64,000 bases of DNA from Piromyces finnis. Lineage: Eukaryota > Neocallimastigomycota > Neocallimastigomycetes > Neocallimastigales > Neocallimastigaceae. Below, in pieces: positions 10,245 to 21,652 of the stretch. The DNA is taken from NCBI GenBank assembly GCA_002104945.1, contig MCFH01000022.1, forward strand, positions 186,001 to 250,000, given 5' to 3'. The notes under the pieces are model-generated. The model did not search any database. It saw only the letters and a list, made by a program, of their open reading frames with translations, and was not told the origin of the DNA. Made by a program: the position numbers and the translations under genes. Every line of letters starts with the position of its first letter. Positions within the stretch are counted from its first letter, which is position 1.

Positions 10245-10367
10245 TTAATAAAATTTCTATTATAATAAAAGATATTTTTAATAAAACAATTTTTATTTTT
10301 ATTTTAAATTTAGTGTTATTGTAATAGAATAGATATCCTAATCTATTCTTTCTGTGTCACCATTACA
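10245..10367 (-). repeat. Extra copy of the foldback terminal segment / LTR start
   Basis: This 123-bp segment repeats 10121-10244 head to tail with few changes; the terminal motif is CACCATTACA instead of CAGCATTACA. Read on the minus strand it begins TGTAATGGTGACACAG immediately inside the pol reading frame, where a 3' LTR would be expected to start. Confidence 0.7.
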
Positions 10368-11393
10368 GTCGTTCGACTTATGTTTTGACTTTTTAGAGTT
10401 TCTTTCAAACTCTTGTATTAATTGTTTATCTGGAATCTGATCTTCAGAAATCCAAGTGGATTTGTCAAATCCTTTCCACGATAACTTATAAAATGTTTCA
10501 CCATTAACAGATTTCATCTTCTCAATGTTCTCTGGAATTTTTTCAATCAAATCTGTGTTAAGGTGAATGTTTCTCTTCCTACGATTAGATCTGTCGTTAA
10601 ACTCGTTTTCAAAGTATGGTTCTAACAATGAAACATGAAAGACTGGATGACATCTCATTGTCTTTGGAAGTTTCAATTTGAAAGCGAGAGAACTAACTTT
10701 TCCAATTATCTCAAATGGGCCAAGCATTTGAGGTGCTAATTTTCTCTTTAGGTTAGTTCCAGGAGAATCTTTCAATAACCATACCTTCTTTCCCACTTCG
10801 AACTCCGGGGGACTCATTCTTTTCATATCGGCATATTTCTTATATGTTTCTTTTGCTTTTTCTAAATTTTCTTTTAATAATTTAAAGTTTTCATTTATAT
10901 CAATTACTCTTTGTTCAGCTCTACTAGGTCTATCATTAGCTGGAATTTCTAAGATGAACTTTGGATGAAAACCATAATTAGCAAAGAATGGGGATTGATT
11001 TATAGATTGTTGTAAAGTATTATTATATGCAAATTCAGCAAATGGGATAAGATCAACCCAGTTATTCTGCTTTTTATTTATAAAACAACGGAAATATTGT
11101 TCTAATATGTCGTTCACCCTCTCCGTTTGACCATCTGTCTGCGGATGGTTGGCAGTTGATAATGAATGATTGATATTAAGAAGGTCACAAAGTCTTGACC
11201 AAAAGTCAGAAGTAAATTGCGAGCCTCTATCAGAAATGATGGAATCAGGAAGACCATGCAAACGAAAGACATTAGCAATAAAAGCATCAGCAGCAATCGA
11301 AGCAGTAGGAAGACAACGTAAAGGAATGGCGTGAGCAAATTTAGTAAATCTATCGACAACAACCATGAGAGTTGTCGATAGATTTGAAAACAT
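10338..11393 (-). pseudogene. 5'-truncated chromovirus pol (integrase to chromo-like C terminus)
   Basis: The open frame of 351 codons is the C-terminal part of a Ty3/gypsy polyprotein different from the intact element at 868-6985. Residues from about 8 on match the integrase core, with D55 (SDRGSQF) and E91 (DGQTERVN) at the D,D(35)E spacing, then GPFEI of the GPY/F module and a chromodomain-like tail (residues about 283-330, YKLSWKGF). Protease, RT, RNase H, the integrase zinc finger and the first catalytic Asp are missing, so it cannot act alone. The ATG at 11393 lies in unrelated flanking sequence and is unlikely to be a real start. The last codons run into the adjoining LTR-like start, so the stop is LTR-encoded. 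Confidence 0.88.
11346..11385. repeat. 15-bp perfect inverted repeat at the pol truncation point
   Basis: AAATCTATCGACAAC (11346-11360) and GTTGTCGATAGATTT (11371-11385) are perfect reverse complements around a 10-base loop. The first arm, read on the minus strand, is integrase coding sequence (VVDRF). The second lies at the edge where homology to pol ends. Confidence 0.85.
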
Positions 11394-11558
11394 AATAAAA
11401 GTGTTTATTTTCGAGTTTTTGAGTGATTTATTTGTTAATTGTAAAACATATTTTATTTTAAATATTTTAGATTTATTGTTTCATCATAAATACTAGAATT
11501 TATTATTTATTAAAAATACTATATTATTCAAAAATATATCGGTCAACGCATCATTACA
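11386..11558 (-). repeat. Dispersed LTR-like repeat (minus copy)
   Basis: On the minus strand this starts TGTAATGATGCGTTGACCGAT. A diverged copy lies in the opposite orientation at 26093-26270; both contain GATGCGTTGACCGA, a GATATAT-rich stretch and TAATTAACAAA. It directly adjoins the truncated pol, consistent with an LTR brought next to pol by an internal deletion. Confidence 0.6.
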
Positions 11559-12422
11559 AGATGCATAGAAAAATATAATATTTTAAATATTTTATGAATA
11601 ATATCTAGTCCTTTTATAATTTGTATAACAACTATTAATGTTAATAATAAATAAACTATATTATGACGCAAATGTTACACATTAGAATAATTAGTTACAC
11701 AAGAAAGAAAAAGATATAAAAATAGTGATAAAGAATAAGATATTAAATGAAAGAGAGAACCTTTTCAATTATAAATAATATTTGATATTTTAGTTTTAAG
11801 TATTAGTTTTAGTTTAGTTTTAGTCGAATTTAGTTTTATGTTAATACTACATATTTTTAGTATTTATATAATAAACTCAAAAAGTTAATTATATTATAAG
11901 AATCCTATTATAAAGAATATAACGAAACATATGTACATGAATTCTATAATTAGTATATAACTAATGTATTATAATATATATCAATTATTATATTATATCA
12001 TGAAATATTTGATATAAATTTTTAAATCTGAAATTGAATATTTTAAATAATAAAAATTATTTTAAATAGGACTAAAAGGTAGCTAGACATATTAGTTTCA
12101 TATCAAATGTTCAAAAATATTCCAATAATAATGTAAATTAAATAAATCATAACCCTTGAGTATTCCTTAACTCTAATAGAATGTTTAAAAATAATATTTT
12201 ATTATTATTTACATTATTAAATAGTAGATAAAAAATAATACATTTCATTTGTTAAGTGTTATATAACCACTATTAATAGTATTTTATTATTTAATATTGC
12301 ATATTATTTTTTTTATCTTTAATTTTATATATAATAGTGACGTTTACTTTTATTTTAAAAGCTTAAAAATTTTTTTTGCTTAAAATTATTTGTTGAAATA
12401 GTCTCATAAAATAAATTTGAGC
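11559..12422. other. AT-rich non-coding stretch
   Basis: I see no gene, RNA or clear repeat here. All open frames are short and of low complexity. Confidence 0.5.
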
Positions 12423-12710
12423 AATATTTACATTTACTTTATACTATTTAATACGCCATTACTTATTAACAATATTTACCTTTATTTTATACTATTTAAT
12501 ACGCCATTACTTATTAACAATATTTACATTTATTTTATACTATTTAATACGCCATTACTTATTAACAATATTTACCTTTATTTTATACTATTTAATACGC
12601 CATTACTTATTAACAATATTTACATTTATTTTATACTATTTAATACGCCATTACTTATTAACAATATTTACCTTTATTTTATACTATTTAATATGCCATT
12701 ACTTATTAAC
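12423..12710. repeat. 48-bp minisatellite, six units
   Basis: Six consecutive 48-bp units, each containing ACTATTTAATACGCCATTAC, are nearly identical. Units alternate between ACATTTA and ACCTTTA near their start, giving a 96-bp higher-order period. Because 48 is divisible by three, the array reads as a repetitive open frame, but it has no ATG start and is not considered a gene. Confidence 0.95.
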
Positions 12711-14791
12711 AAATGATAGTTTTTTTTTTAAATTCTACAATTTATATAATAAATATTTCTATTTAAAAATAAAAACATATGAAAAATGAATTTTATTTTA
12801 TCTTTATTAAAATTTTTATACCTAATCTTTACAATTTTTTGAGAGGTTTTCTTAATATATTACTATTTTAGATAATATTTTTAAAAATAAAGGTATTACT
12901 ACTGTTTCATTATAAATACGAAATTGTTTTTAAATAATCAATAAATGTTAACTTTATAGTAATTATATAGAAGTTTTTTTAATTGAATATTTTAAATTTA
13001 TTCTTTTATATTTTTTCCCATAATCCTATAATGAAATTATAAACGGTATATTATATAGGCCGTACATAATTTTTATTCATTTATAAGAAATATATTTAAA
13101 ATTTAATAATCAAAATACCAATTAAATTAATAGATTTTCCTACTAAATAAAATAAATACAATAAAATATTTAATTCATCATATGTTGTATTATCTTAATA
13201 TTTTTAAAAATAAATAGCATTTTAATATAACTAACAAATATAAATATGAGTAATATTTATAAAATATATTTGATATTTTTATTCAACCTTATAATCATTG
13301 CCTACAAAAATCTATTTAAAATTTTGATATATTCATAATAAGAACGATAAGGTGAACTATTAGTGTTAATTTATCATTACAATTCCATATACACTATATA
13401 TATACTATAATTTATTTATAATTATATATCAATTTGATTTAAAATATAACTGATTTTTATAATTCTTTTTTAATTAATTACCTTTTTTTTTTTTAGAGAA
13501 TTAATATAAAATATAAAAATGATTATATATATAATGGTAACTTTCCCTTTTTTTTAACTAATTTATAAATAATTAATATTTTTTAATGATAATAGTAATA
13601 ATATTTATCAAGTTAAACTTTATTTATTTATTAATACATTATCATAGAAATATTTGTTAGTACAGCAACAAAAATACTATTCAATATTTTATTTTCTAAT
13701 TTATTTAATAAATCCTAATAAGAAATGTTTTTAAAAATAAAATAATAAATAAATAAATGAAAGCAAACTATTTTCCTTTAAAAAAAAACTTTTTAAGGTT
13801 TTTTTTAAAATTTTGTTATCAACCTTTTTTTTTTTTTTTACTATTTAATAATAGATATATACTATTTAAAAATAATTTATTACAAAGCATTTTATTTTTT
13901 TCCCTTTTATATATTATTACATATGTTAATTCAATTGATACCTTTTAAATATTCCTTAATTACATAGTTCTTCATATTATGATGTATATATTTTTTTTCA
14001 AAAAAAAAATTATAAAATTCACAACTTCATTAGGTTATATTCAAAAAAAAAAAAAAAAAAAAAATTAATTTAAAACTTTAAAAATTATGAATCATTTCGT
14101 AAATTAGGTGAATCATCTAATTTATGATATCTAAATATTTTTTATAATATACTATAAAAAATATCTTTTAATTTTATTGATAAAATATATTTTATATTTT
14201 TATACATAATTTATAATAAAATTATAATACATACATAGTATTTTATATTTTATTTATTATAAAGTAATAGCCAATACCCATTATGTTTTTAAACCATTGA
14301 TCTAATTTAAACGTTTCAATTACATTATTATACATTGCATTGTTATGATTATAATGCATCATGTAATATAATGTAGCAAAAACGTGCTTTACTAAAAATT
14401 ATTTTTTAGAAAATTATGAATTATCCCTTTTAAAGAGGCTTTTACTATTTAGTTTAATAAAAATGATAGTTCTATTTATTTAATATAACATTATATTAAA
14501 TAAATAACTTTAAATATTAATATTTTTATTAACAATAAAATTTTTAATAATAACAAAGTTATATAGTTAAATTAAAAAAATTGGTAATTACTATTTCAGG
14601 AATAAATTAACAAACATATAATTTATTATGGAAAAGTGTATGAAATGTCATACAATGATAGAATTTTGTAATAGCTGTATTATCGTTAAATTGAAAAATA
14701 ATACATAATACCATATTCCTTAATAAAAAGAGTAATAGCATAGCAATAAAATAAAAATTATTATGATTTATTATTACTTTTGATAAAACCA
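12711..14791. other. AT-rich non-coding stretch
   Basis: No supported gene is visible. The sequence is dominated by A/T homopolymers and short low-complexity frames. Confidence 0.5.
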
Positions 14792-15066
14792 TCATAATAT
14801 AATATAATATAATATAATATAATATAATATAATATAATATAATATAATATAATATAATATAATATAATATAATATAATATAATATAATATAATATAATAT
14901 AATATAATATAATATAATATAATATAATATAATATAATATAATATAATATAATATAATATAATATAATATAATATAATATAATATAATATAATATAATAT
15001 AATATAATATAATATAATATAATATAATATAATATAATATAATATAATATAATATAATATAATATA
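14792..15066. repeat. AATAT pentanucleotide microsatellite
   Basis: About 54 uninterrupted copies of the 5-bp unit AATAT occupy this stretch. No coding potential is present. Confidence 0.97.
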
Positions 15067-16654
15067 AATATGATTTTTATATATTAGGTATTTAATTATA
15101 TATTAATTAATACTCTTAATTTTTGGAACTTTTTTTAAATTAATTAAAATGGGGATAAAGCAGAATTCAAGTTATTTTAATTAGTTCAAAAAAAAGGAAA
15201 AAGAGAGAATTCAATATTGTTTCGTCTAATAACGGAGAAGAAAAAAAAAAGGTAAAGAAAGAAAACATATAGATAAAATAATAGAAAATAAAAAAAAAAA
15301 TTTAGTATTATAAATTCATAATAATATTAAGAATAAAAGTTTAGTTAGGATTGTTGTTTTTTTGTGCTACCAAACCAATTCCACTATACGAAATGTGAAA
15401 TCTAATATTATTGTTCTAACATCAATGGTTAACGTGACCAATATAATTTTTTTTAAAAAAATTCCGATTCCTTTTTTTTTTTTTTTTTTTTGCCATAAAG
15501 ATTTATAATATTAATTTTTTTACTAAAATATTTTAAATGTTTTGTATTTTTAACTTTTAATAGTAATTAATTGTTTTAAAGAATTGGTTAACGGCCGTTA
15601 TAGCTAGTGATTATGTTTTAATATATTTGAAACCAATATTTTTATTTAATTTGGCATATAAACCAACAATACCAACAATAGGAAAATCAAATATTTTTTT
15701 TTATTTTAAATTACATTAATATGTTAATGTATGTATGAATACATTACGTTAATAAATGAAATGTTTATTATTTTTGTTAAAGGATTAGAATTTTTTAAGC
15801 TATATAGCTATAATTACTTTTTTATATTATTAAAAAAGGTAATATTAATAAACATATAAATAAAAAGATTACTTTATTTTTATTATTCCATATAATAAAA
15901 TAATTCCCAAAATATTTAAATTTTATATTTTTTTTTAATTACAATTCATTAAAAATTAGTATTACAAAAGAGTTCAAATCTATTTTTGTTAGGAAAAAGT
16001 ACATGTTCAAAAAAAAACAATAAAATTGTATAGAAATTTACTGTAACTAATAATATATTAAGTTGAAAATAAGCAAAGATTTTAGACGTTTTAATGGATA
16101 CGATTTTTTATTTCTAGATTTTAGGCGGATACAATATGTCATAGATAATTTTATTAATAAAGATACTTATAAAATAAAAGGTTTATACACTAATACAATA
16201 AAACCATTATTTTAAAAATGCTTTCAATAAATAGACTATAAATGAAACTACACTATAAACTTTTATAAAAAACACTATTTAATAAGGAACAAGAGTAAAT
16301 AACAGCAACTCTATTCCTTTTTTTGATTCCTACTATAAATCATGGTTTATTATTAAATAAAGTTAAAATTAAATTAAAATTATTATAATAAACTGAGAAT
16401 TTATTTTATTGGTTATAATTTTTTAAAAAAGAAAACAACAAAAATTTAAAGAAAAAAAAAAGCAAAAAAGTTGAAATAAAAATAAGCTAATTATTATTGG
16501 TTTTATTTATGAAATTCAAGCTTTTTAGTAATTCTAAAGTTGTTTTTTTTTTTAAAAAAGATTACCATGATACTATTATTCCTAACAACAATACTATTCA
16601 ATAAAAGTTCCTGAGTTAATGGAAGCTTTATAATATATTAAAATATTCCATTAT
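15067..16654. other. AT-rich non-coding stretch
   Basis: No gene is seen. One small GC patch contains the perfect palindrome TAACGGCCGTTA near 15589-15600. Confidence 0.45.
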
Positions 16655-17080
16655 TGTGTGTGTCGTTCCAGTTTTCATCCTGGTTGTTAAGGAATATTCT
16701 TAGGTTAATGCACCTTTTTTAATTTACTACTCTGATAATAACACTCGTCTAGCAGGCCGGTCTGAGAGTAGATTTCAAATTAGAACTTTATAAGCGGTGA
16801 CTTTAGCCAAAAATACACCAGCATATGCCTTAATTGAGTGTAGAAATTAAGTGACGGTTGACACGTGATCGAAATGACGATATGAGGCTTAATAGTATGA
16901 TTAAAAATATCGTACAATGACATGTATCTAATGTACATGAATTAAATGAGGGTCGAAGCTAAAGATTCAGTATGCCAGACAGGAGGACCTAGCAATAGGA
17001 AAGAGCCAACATTTCTCTAAGAACCACCATTGGAGCTTACTCTGATGGATGGGTGGGAGAAATGCACTCGAAAGTTAAGG
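16655..17080. ncRNA. Candidate structured RNA gene (unidentified)
   Basis: About 425 bp of near-ordinary base composition stands out sharply from several kilobases of almost pure A/T on each side. It has no long open frame in any reading direction. That pattern is typical of a constrained non-coding RNA in very AT-rich genomes. Short complementary pieces are visible, but I could not fit RNase P, MRP, SRP, U1-U6, U3 or tRNA consensus motifs, and strand is undetermined. A decayed mobile-element fragment or a small multi-exon gene are alternatives. Confidence 0.35.
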
Positions 17081-20000
17081 ATAAAAGTATATTGTATGTA
17101 TATTATTAATATTAATATGTGTGCTATATAGAAGAAAAGAAAAATTAACCACATCATCAACATGAAAGATTATTAATTAAATTTTTTCTATTCTTTTTTT
17201 ATATGGAAGAATTTTAATTAATTCCTTTTTTGATATTATTGTTTTTTTTTCTATATTATTTTTTGTTAAGGAAGATAATACAAACTTCTTTTCATTTTTA
17301 ATATATTATAATATACTATAATATTATTGGTAATAAATTAATCCTATACTACCTTAATATAGGTTAACACGATTGGTAATATATTAACCATATATACTTT
17401 TGTAATAAGTTACTAATAGATAGAATTAGCATTATTCATATTGATAATTTTAAATTGTATAACCATATTTTAATATATTCTATTATATAATTTATATATA
17501 TTAACAAATATATTCAAGGAGATTTTAATATATGGCTTTTGGCATCATTCATCATTACTATTCTATTAAAAAAAAAGAGTCATAACATTAAAAATTTAGT
17601 TTGATAAAATATACTTTAATATATGATAGTTATATATTAAAATATATGTTCAATATATTAATATAATTAATTATATAAAAGGATATATTAACATTCTTTT
17701 GGTTATTATTTAATAGGTGGTTTGTTTATATATTAAATTAAATTAAATTAAATTTATTAAAAATAAGGTTATTAATTATTTTTGTATAGCGAGTTTATTT
17801 ATTTTAATGTTTTAAATTTGTTTGAGTAATATATAAATTATACTAATAATATATAAATAATAAAAATTTTATTTTATTTCCGTAGTATAATTAATATACG
17901 TGGAATTATACTTTTAATATTATCAATATTCTATTTTTTTGTGTTTTTCAATATATTAATCTATATTTTCTAATTTTTTTTTTTATAGGGATGAATGGTG
18001 TGTGTGTGATAAAAAATCTTAATTATTATTAATAGGAAATAATATTAATTTTTTAATTAAATTATGATTAGAAGTTTCATTTTTTTTTTTTTTAATGTTT
18101 ATAAAAATGAAGGATTTCCCTTTTAAATTAGAATTTTGAAATTTTTTTTTATAAGTAAATATATTTGAAAATTTTTTATTTTAATACGATTAAGAAAAAA
18201 AAAAAAGGGTTCAATAAACTTTTTTTGTAAAAGAATAGTTATTTGAATAATTATTTATTTATATTGTATATCTTCATTGTTATTTATTTTTTTTTTTTTT
18301 TACTTATTTATATAACCTTTTTACATATTGAAGAAAAAGATATATGAAAAGATTAGAATAAAAAAGTTTAAAGGAAAAGAAAAAAAAAAGATAAAAAAGA
18401 ACATATATAATATAAAGTGATCTTAATTTAGAATAATTAAAAATAAAAAATCTTTAAACGATAATAAAAAAAAATTTCTTTTTAAATAACAAAGTAAAAA
18501 AAAAAAACACAAATAAAAGCTAGTTAAAAATACATGTTACAACAAAATAATAAACAAAAAGCTCTAAAATAAAAAAAATAAAATAATAAAACAAAAGAAA
18601 AAAAAGCAATAAAATAAAGAAAATAAATAAAACTAATAAAACTAATCTATTAAAATACTTTAAAAGAATAAAAATTTAAATAATTTATTTAGTATAGTAA
18701 ATTATAGTAAATATAGTATTTTTTTGAGTAGTTTTAATAATAGTGCAAAGTTATATATATATATTATTAATAGAAAAATAAATATATTTAATAAAGTAAT
18801 TAAATATAATTAGGCTAATAATACATATATATAGTTTTTAATACTTTAAAGGGCTAAAAGCAAAAATAATTACGTTAATAGGAGCCAAAACCAATAATTA
18901 AAAATATCTTTTATAAATATAATTTCATTGTTTAAATTTAAATTTAATCAATAATATCCAATTATTATTTATATAAGTAATTTAGTTAATAGTATATATA
19001 ATATAGTTAGGAATTAACCACTATAAATAATTTTACGAAAGAGATTTTATAATAATAAAAATTAAAAGGAAAATATATACAACAGAAATAGAAAAATAGT
19101 TGAAAAATATATAAAAAATAACCAACAAAATAATAGCAACAGAAAAAAAGAGTTTAATGAATAGTGTGTAAATATTAAAATAACTATTAATTAAAGTTTT
19201 TTAGTATAACAAATTATAGAGTGAGAAATATATTAGTTAATTTATTAATTAAAATAATTCATCGTAAGCATACTTTTCCAAAAATATTTTTTAACAATTA
19301 AAATTTATTACTTTTTTGAAGTTTATATTTAAAAAAATATTCATAAATAGAACTTTTGTAATATATTATAAAAATATTTTTTTAAGTATTCATTGATAAA
19401 AAGTAATTTTTTATAATTAATCCTTTTTTTATTTATTTATTATAAAACGCAAATCAAATTTTTAATAGAAAAAAACAATTTATTAGTTTAAATATTAAAA
19501 AACTAATTTCAAATAACGAAAGCAAAGTAAAAAATTAATTTTAACTTAATACTACTAATTTGTAAAAATTAATCATTTTTTAAAACGAAATTTTTTCTTT
19601 TAATATAATTTTACGAATAGTATTTTAATAAAAGCAATTTTTTATTGAATCAAATAATATAATAATTGTTTATATTATTTAATTACTTACAAAAATATAA
19701 GAATATAATAATAAATATATTTGATATATTTTTATTACTATATTCTTTAAAATAATACCAAATTATAGATTTTTTAAATATAAAAAATATTTTTTTATTT
19801 AAGAAATAACAATATAATTTTAATACTTTAAAAAAATTGAGAAATGATATTATTATCTAAATATAAGAATAATAGCATCATTTAAATATATACCACAATC
19901 TTTAAAGTATACTCATATTATGATATCTAAATTTTATCATTTTAGTGAAAGTATGATAAGCGAATAATAGCAAATTAATATTAAGAGAAAGTATTAAAAT

Positions 20001-20637
20001 TTTAAAAAATAACATTTTTACAATCTTTAAAAAAAGGGAATAACAAAAAACGTTAGTAATAACAATAATTACAAAAATCATAACAAAACAATCTTTTAAA
20101 AATATATTTAATTTTTGATTTCTTTTTTAATTTATTTTCAATATTAGAATTTTTATTTTTACAGCATTTTTTTTCATTTTTATGTAAATTAATTTATAAA
20201 TATATTTAAAATCATTTTTTTAATTATATAGTAAAAAATACCAAAAAAAAAATTAAATTATTTAAAAATTCATAAAAAAAAAGAAAAAAAATCAAAAACT
20301 TTTAAAAAAAATATATATTATCTTTTTACTTATAACTATGAACAATACCAAAATCAATATAATTATTTTTAATTTATAATTTATAATACTAATTCATATA
20401 ATAAAAAAGATATCAAAAAAAAAATTAATCTATAAATAAATAATAATAATATCAATAATCTTTGGGATATAAATCTATTAATTTTTTTTGGAAAGAAATC
20501 TTTATAGAACCTAATATTTTTATATTTAAAAATATTCAACTCTATTAAAGCGAAACAAAACAAAAAAAAATCACAAGAAAATAAATTTATTTTATATAAT
20601 TAATAAAATCTATTATTTATTCATATCAATATAAAAA
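17081..20637. other. AT-rich intergenic region upstream of the N/Q-rich protein gene
   Basis: No supported gene or repeat family is seen, only homopolymer runs and short AT repeats. The promoter of the gene at 20638 must lie at the right end, but no specific element can be singled out. Confidence 0.5.
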
Positions 20638-21531
20638 ATGTCCAAATCCTATGTAAGAGCAAAATCACAGGGTTTTAAACAAAACTCAAACAACAACAAC
20701 AACGGCAATAGTAATAATAAAAAAATGAAGAATAATAAAGCGTTCAATCGTAAGTCTATTCAGAAAAAATACTATAACAATCCAAGCAATACTAGTACTT
20801 TTAAAACCCAAAAGAAGAAACTTTGCAGTGCTTCAATGAAGAAAATGGTTCATTTCAATGAAATTGTCGAAGTAGGTTATACTCATGCTGCTGAAGAATA
20901 TGATAGAACTAGTATAGTTGCATCTAAATTAACTAAGGAGGATATTCTTGAAATATTACATCTTCGTGAAAAATTTAGAATGGAAACTATGGAAGCTACA
21001 AGACAAAGAGCTATAGAAGAATCTAATCAATCATCACCAGTTTTTACCAATGTAATGCCATCTTCTCCAATTATGGACGACATGAATTTAGCCGTTTATG
21101 CTTCTACTAGCATCGGAAATTCTAGTTTATTAACTGAAGTTCTTGCAGTTCCTCCATCTATTATTTCTTCGCCAGTTCTTACTCCACGTACTAATGATGA
21201 TGAAATGATTACTCAAAAACAAAGGGAAATTGAATATATGATTTACCAAAAGCAACAAATGGAAAATAATTATTTAGAAGCATTACATTATCAACAGGCT
21301 CTTCAAGTTCTTGCTCAACAGCAACAAAACTTTGATTTATGGAGATTATATTCTCAACCACAACAAACTTTTATTGAATCTGATCTTTATTTACAACCAT
21401 CTAATTCTAATTATTATGCTAATATTAATAATGTTTCTCCTTCTATGGCTTTATGGTATGCACAAGATAAAGCAATGTACCCAGCTGAATATGAACCAGT
21501 TCAATTAATGACTCAAATGGAAGTCATGTAA
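20638..21531 (+). CDS. N/Q-rich protein with possible PP1-docking motif
   Basis: The 297-residue protein is not one I recognise as a named family. The N terminus is basic and Asn-rich (residues about 1-60). A conserved-looking core follows: K69-M-V-H-F73 fits the [RK]-x-[VI]-x-F protein phosphatase 1 docking pattern, and it is followed by a YTHAAEEYDR stretch and a charged helical segment (about residues 97-128, LTKEDILEILHLREKFR). Fungal proteins with a V-x-F motif followed by an EYDR-like segment are familiar to me as uncharacterised or phosphatase-related, but this is a weak link. The C-terminal half is Gln- and Ser/Pro-rich with short polyQ. There is no signal peptide or membrane segment. 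The ATG has an A-rich upstream context (AAAAAATGTC) typical of this genome. A poly(A) run lies about 100 bp past the stop. Confidence 0.82.
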   Translation: MSKSYVRAKSQGFKQNSNNNNNGNSNNKKMKNNKAFNRKSIQKKYYNNPSNTSTFKTQKKKLCSASMKKMVHFNEIVEVGYTHAAEEYDRTSIVASKLTKEDILEILHLREKFRMETMEATRQRAIEESNQSSPVFTNVMPSSPIMDDMNLAVYASTSIGNSSLLTEVLAVPPSIISSPVLTPRTNDDEMITQKQREIEYMIYQKQQMENNYLEALHYQQALQVLAQQQQNFDLWRLYSQPQQTFIESDLYLQPSNSNYYANINNVSPSMALWYAQDKAMYPAEYEPVQLMTQMEVM

Positions 21532-21617
21532 GGAACGGTCTAAAACAAAACTCTAAAGAAAATATTTTTTAAAGACGAAAAATAGAAAGTTTTAAAAATT
21601 GAGTTACATAAAAGGAG

Positions 21618-21652
<35 letters not shown>

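Noticed and set aside
12417-12716. 99-codon repetitive open frame
   Set aside because: Created by a 48-bp minisatellite; no ATG start, and composition is purely repeat-driven.
16655-17080. Assignment of the composition island to SRP RNA
   Set aside because: CAGG and AGCA occur near 16981-16996, but the intervening seven bases cannot form the SRP helix 8 tetraloop stem; no other SRP motifs found.
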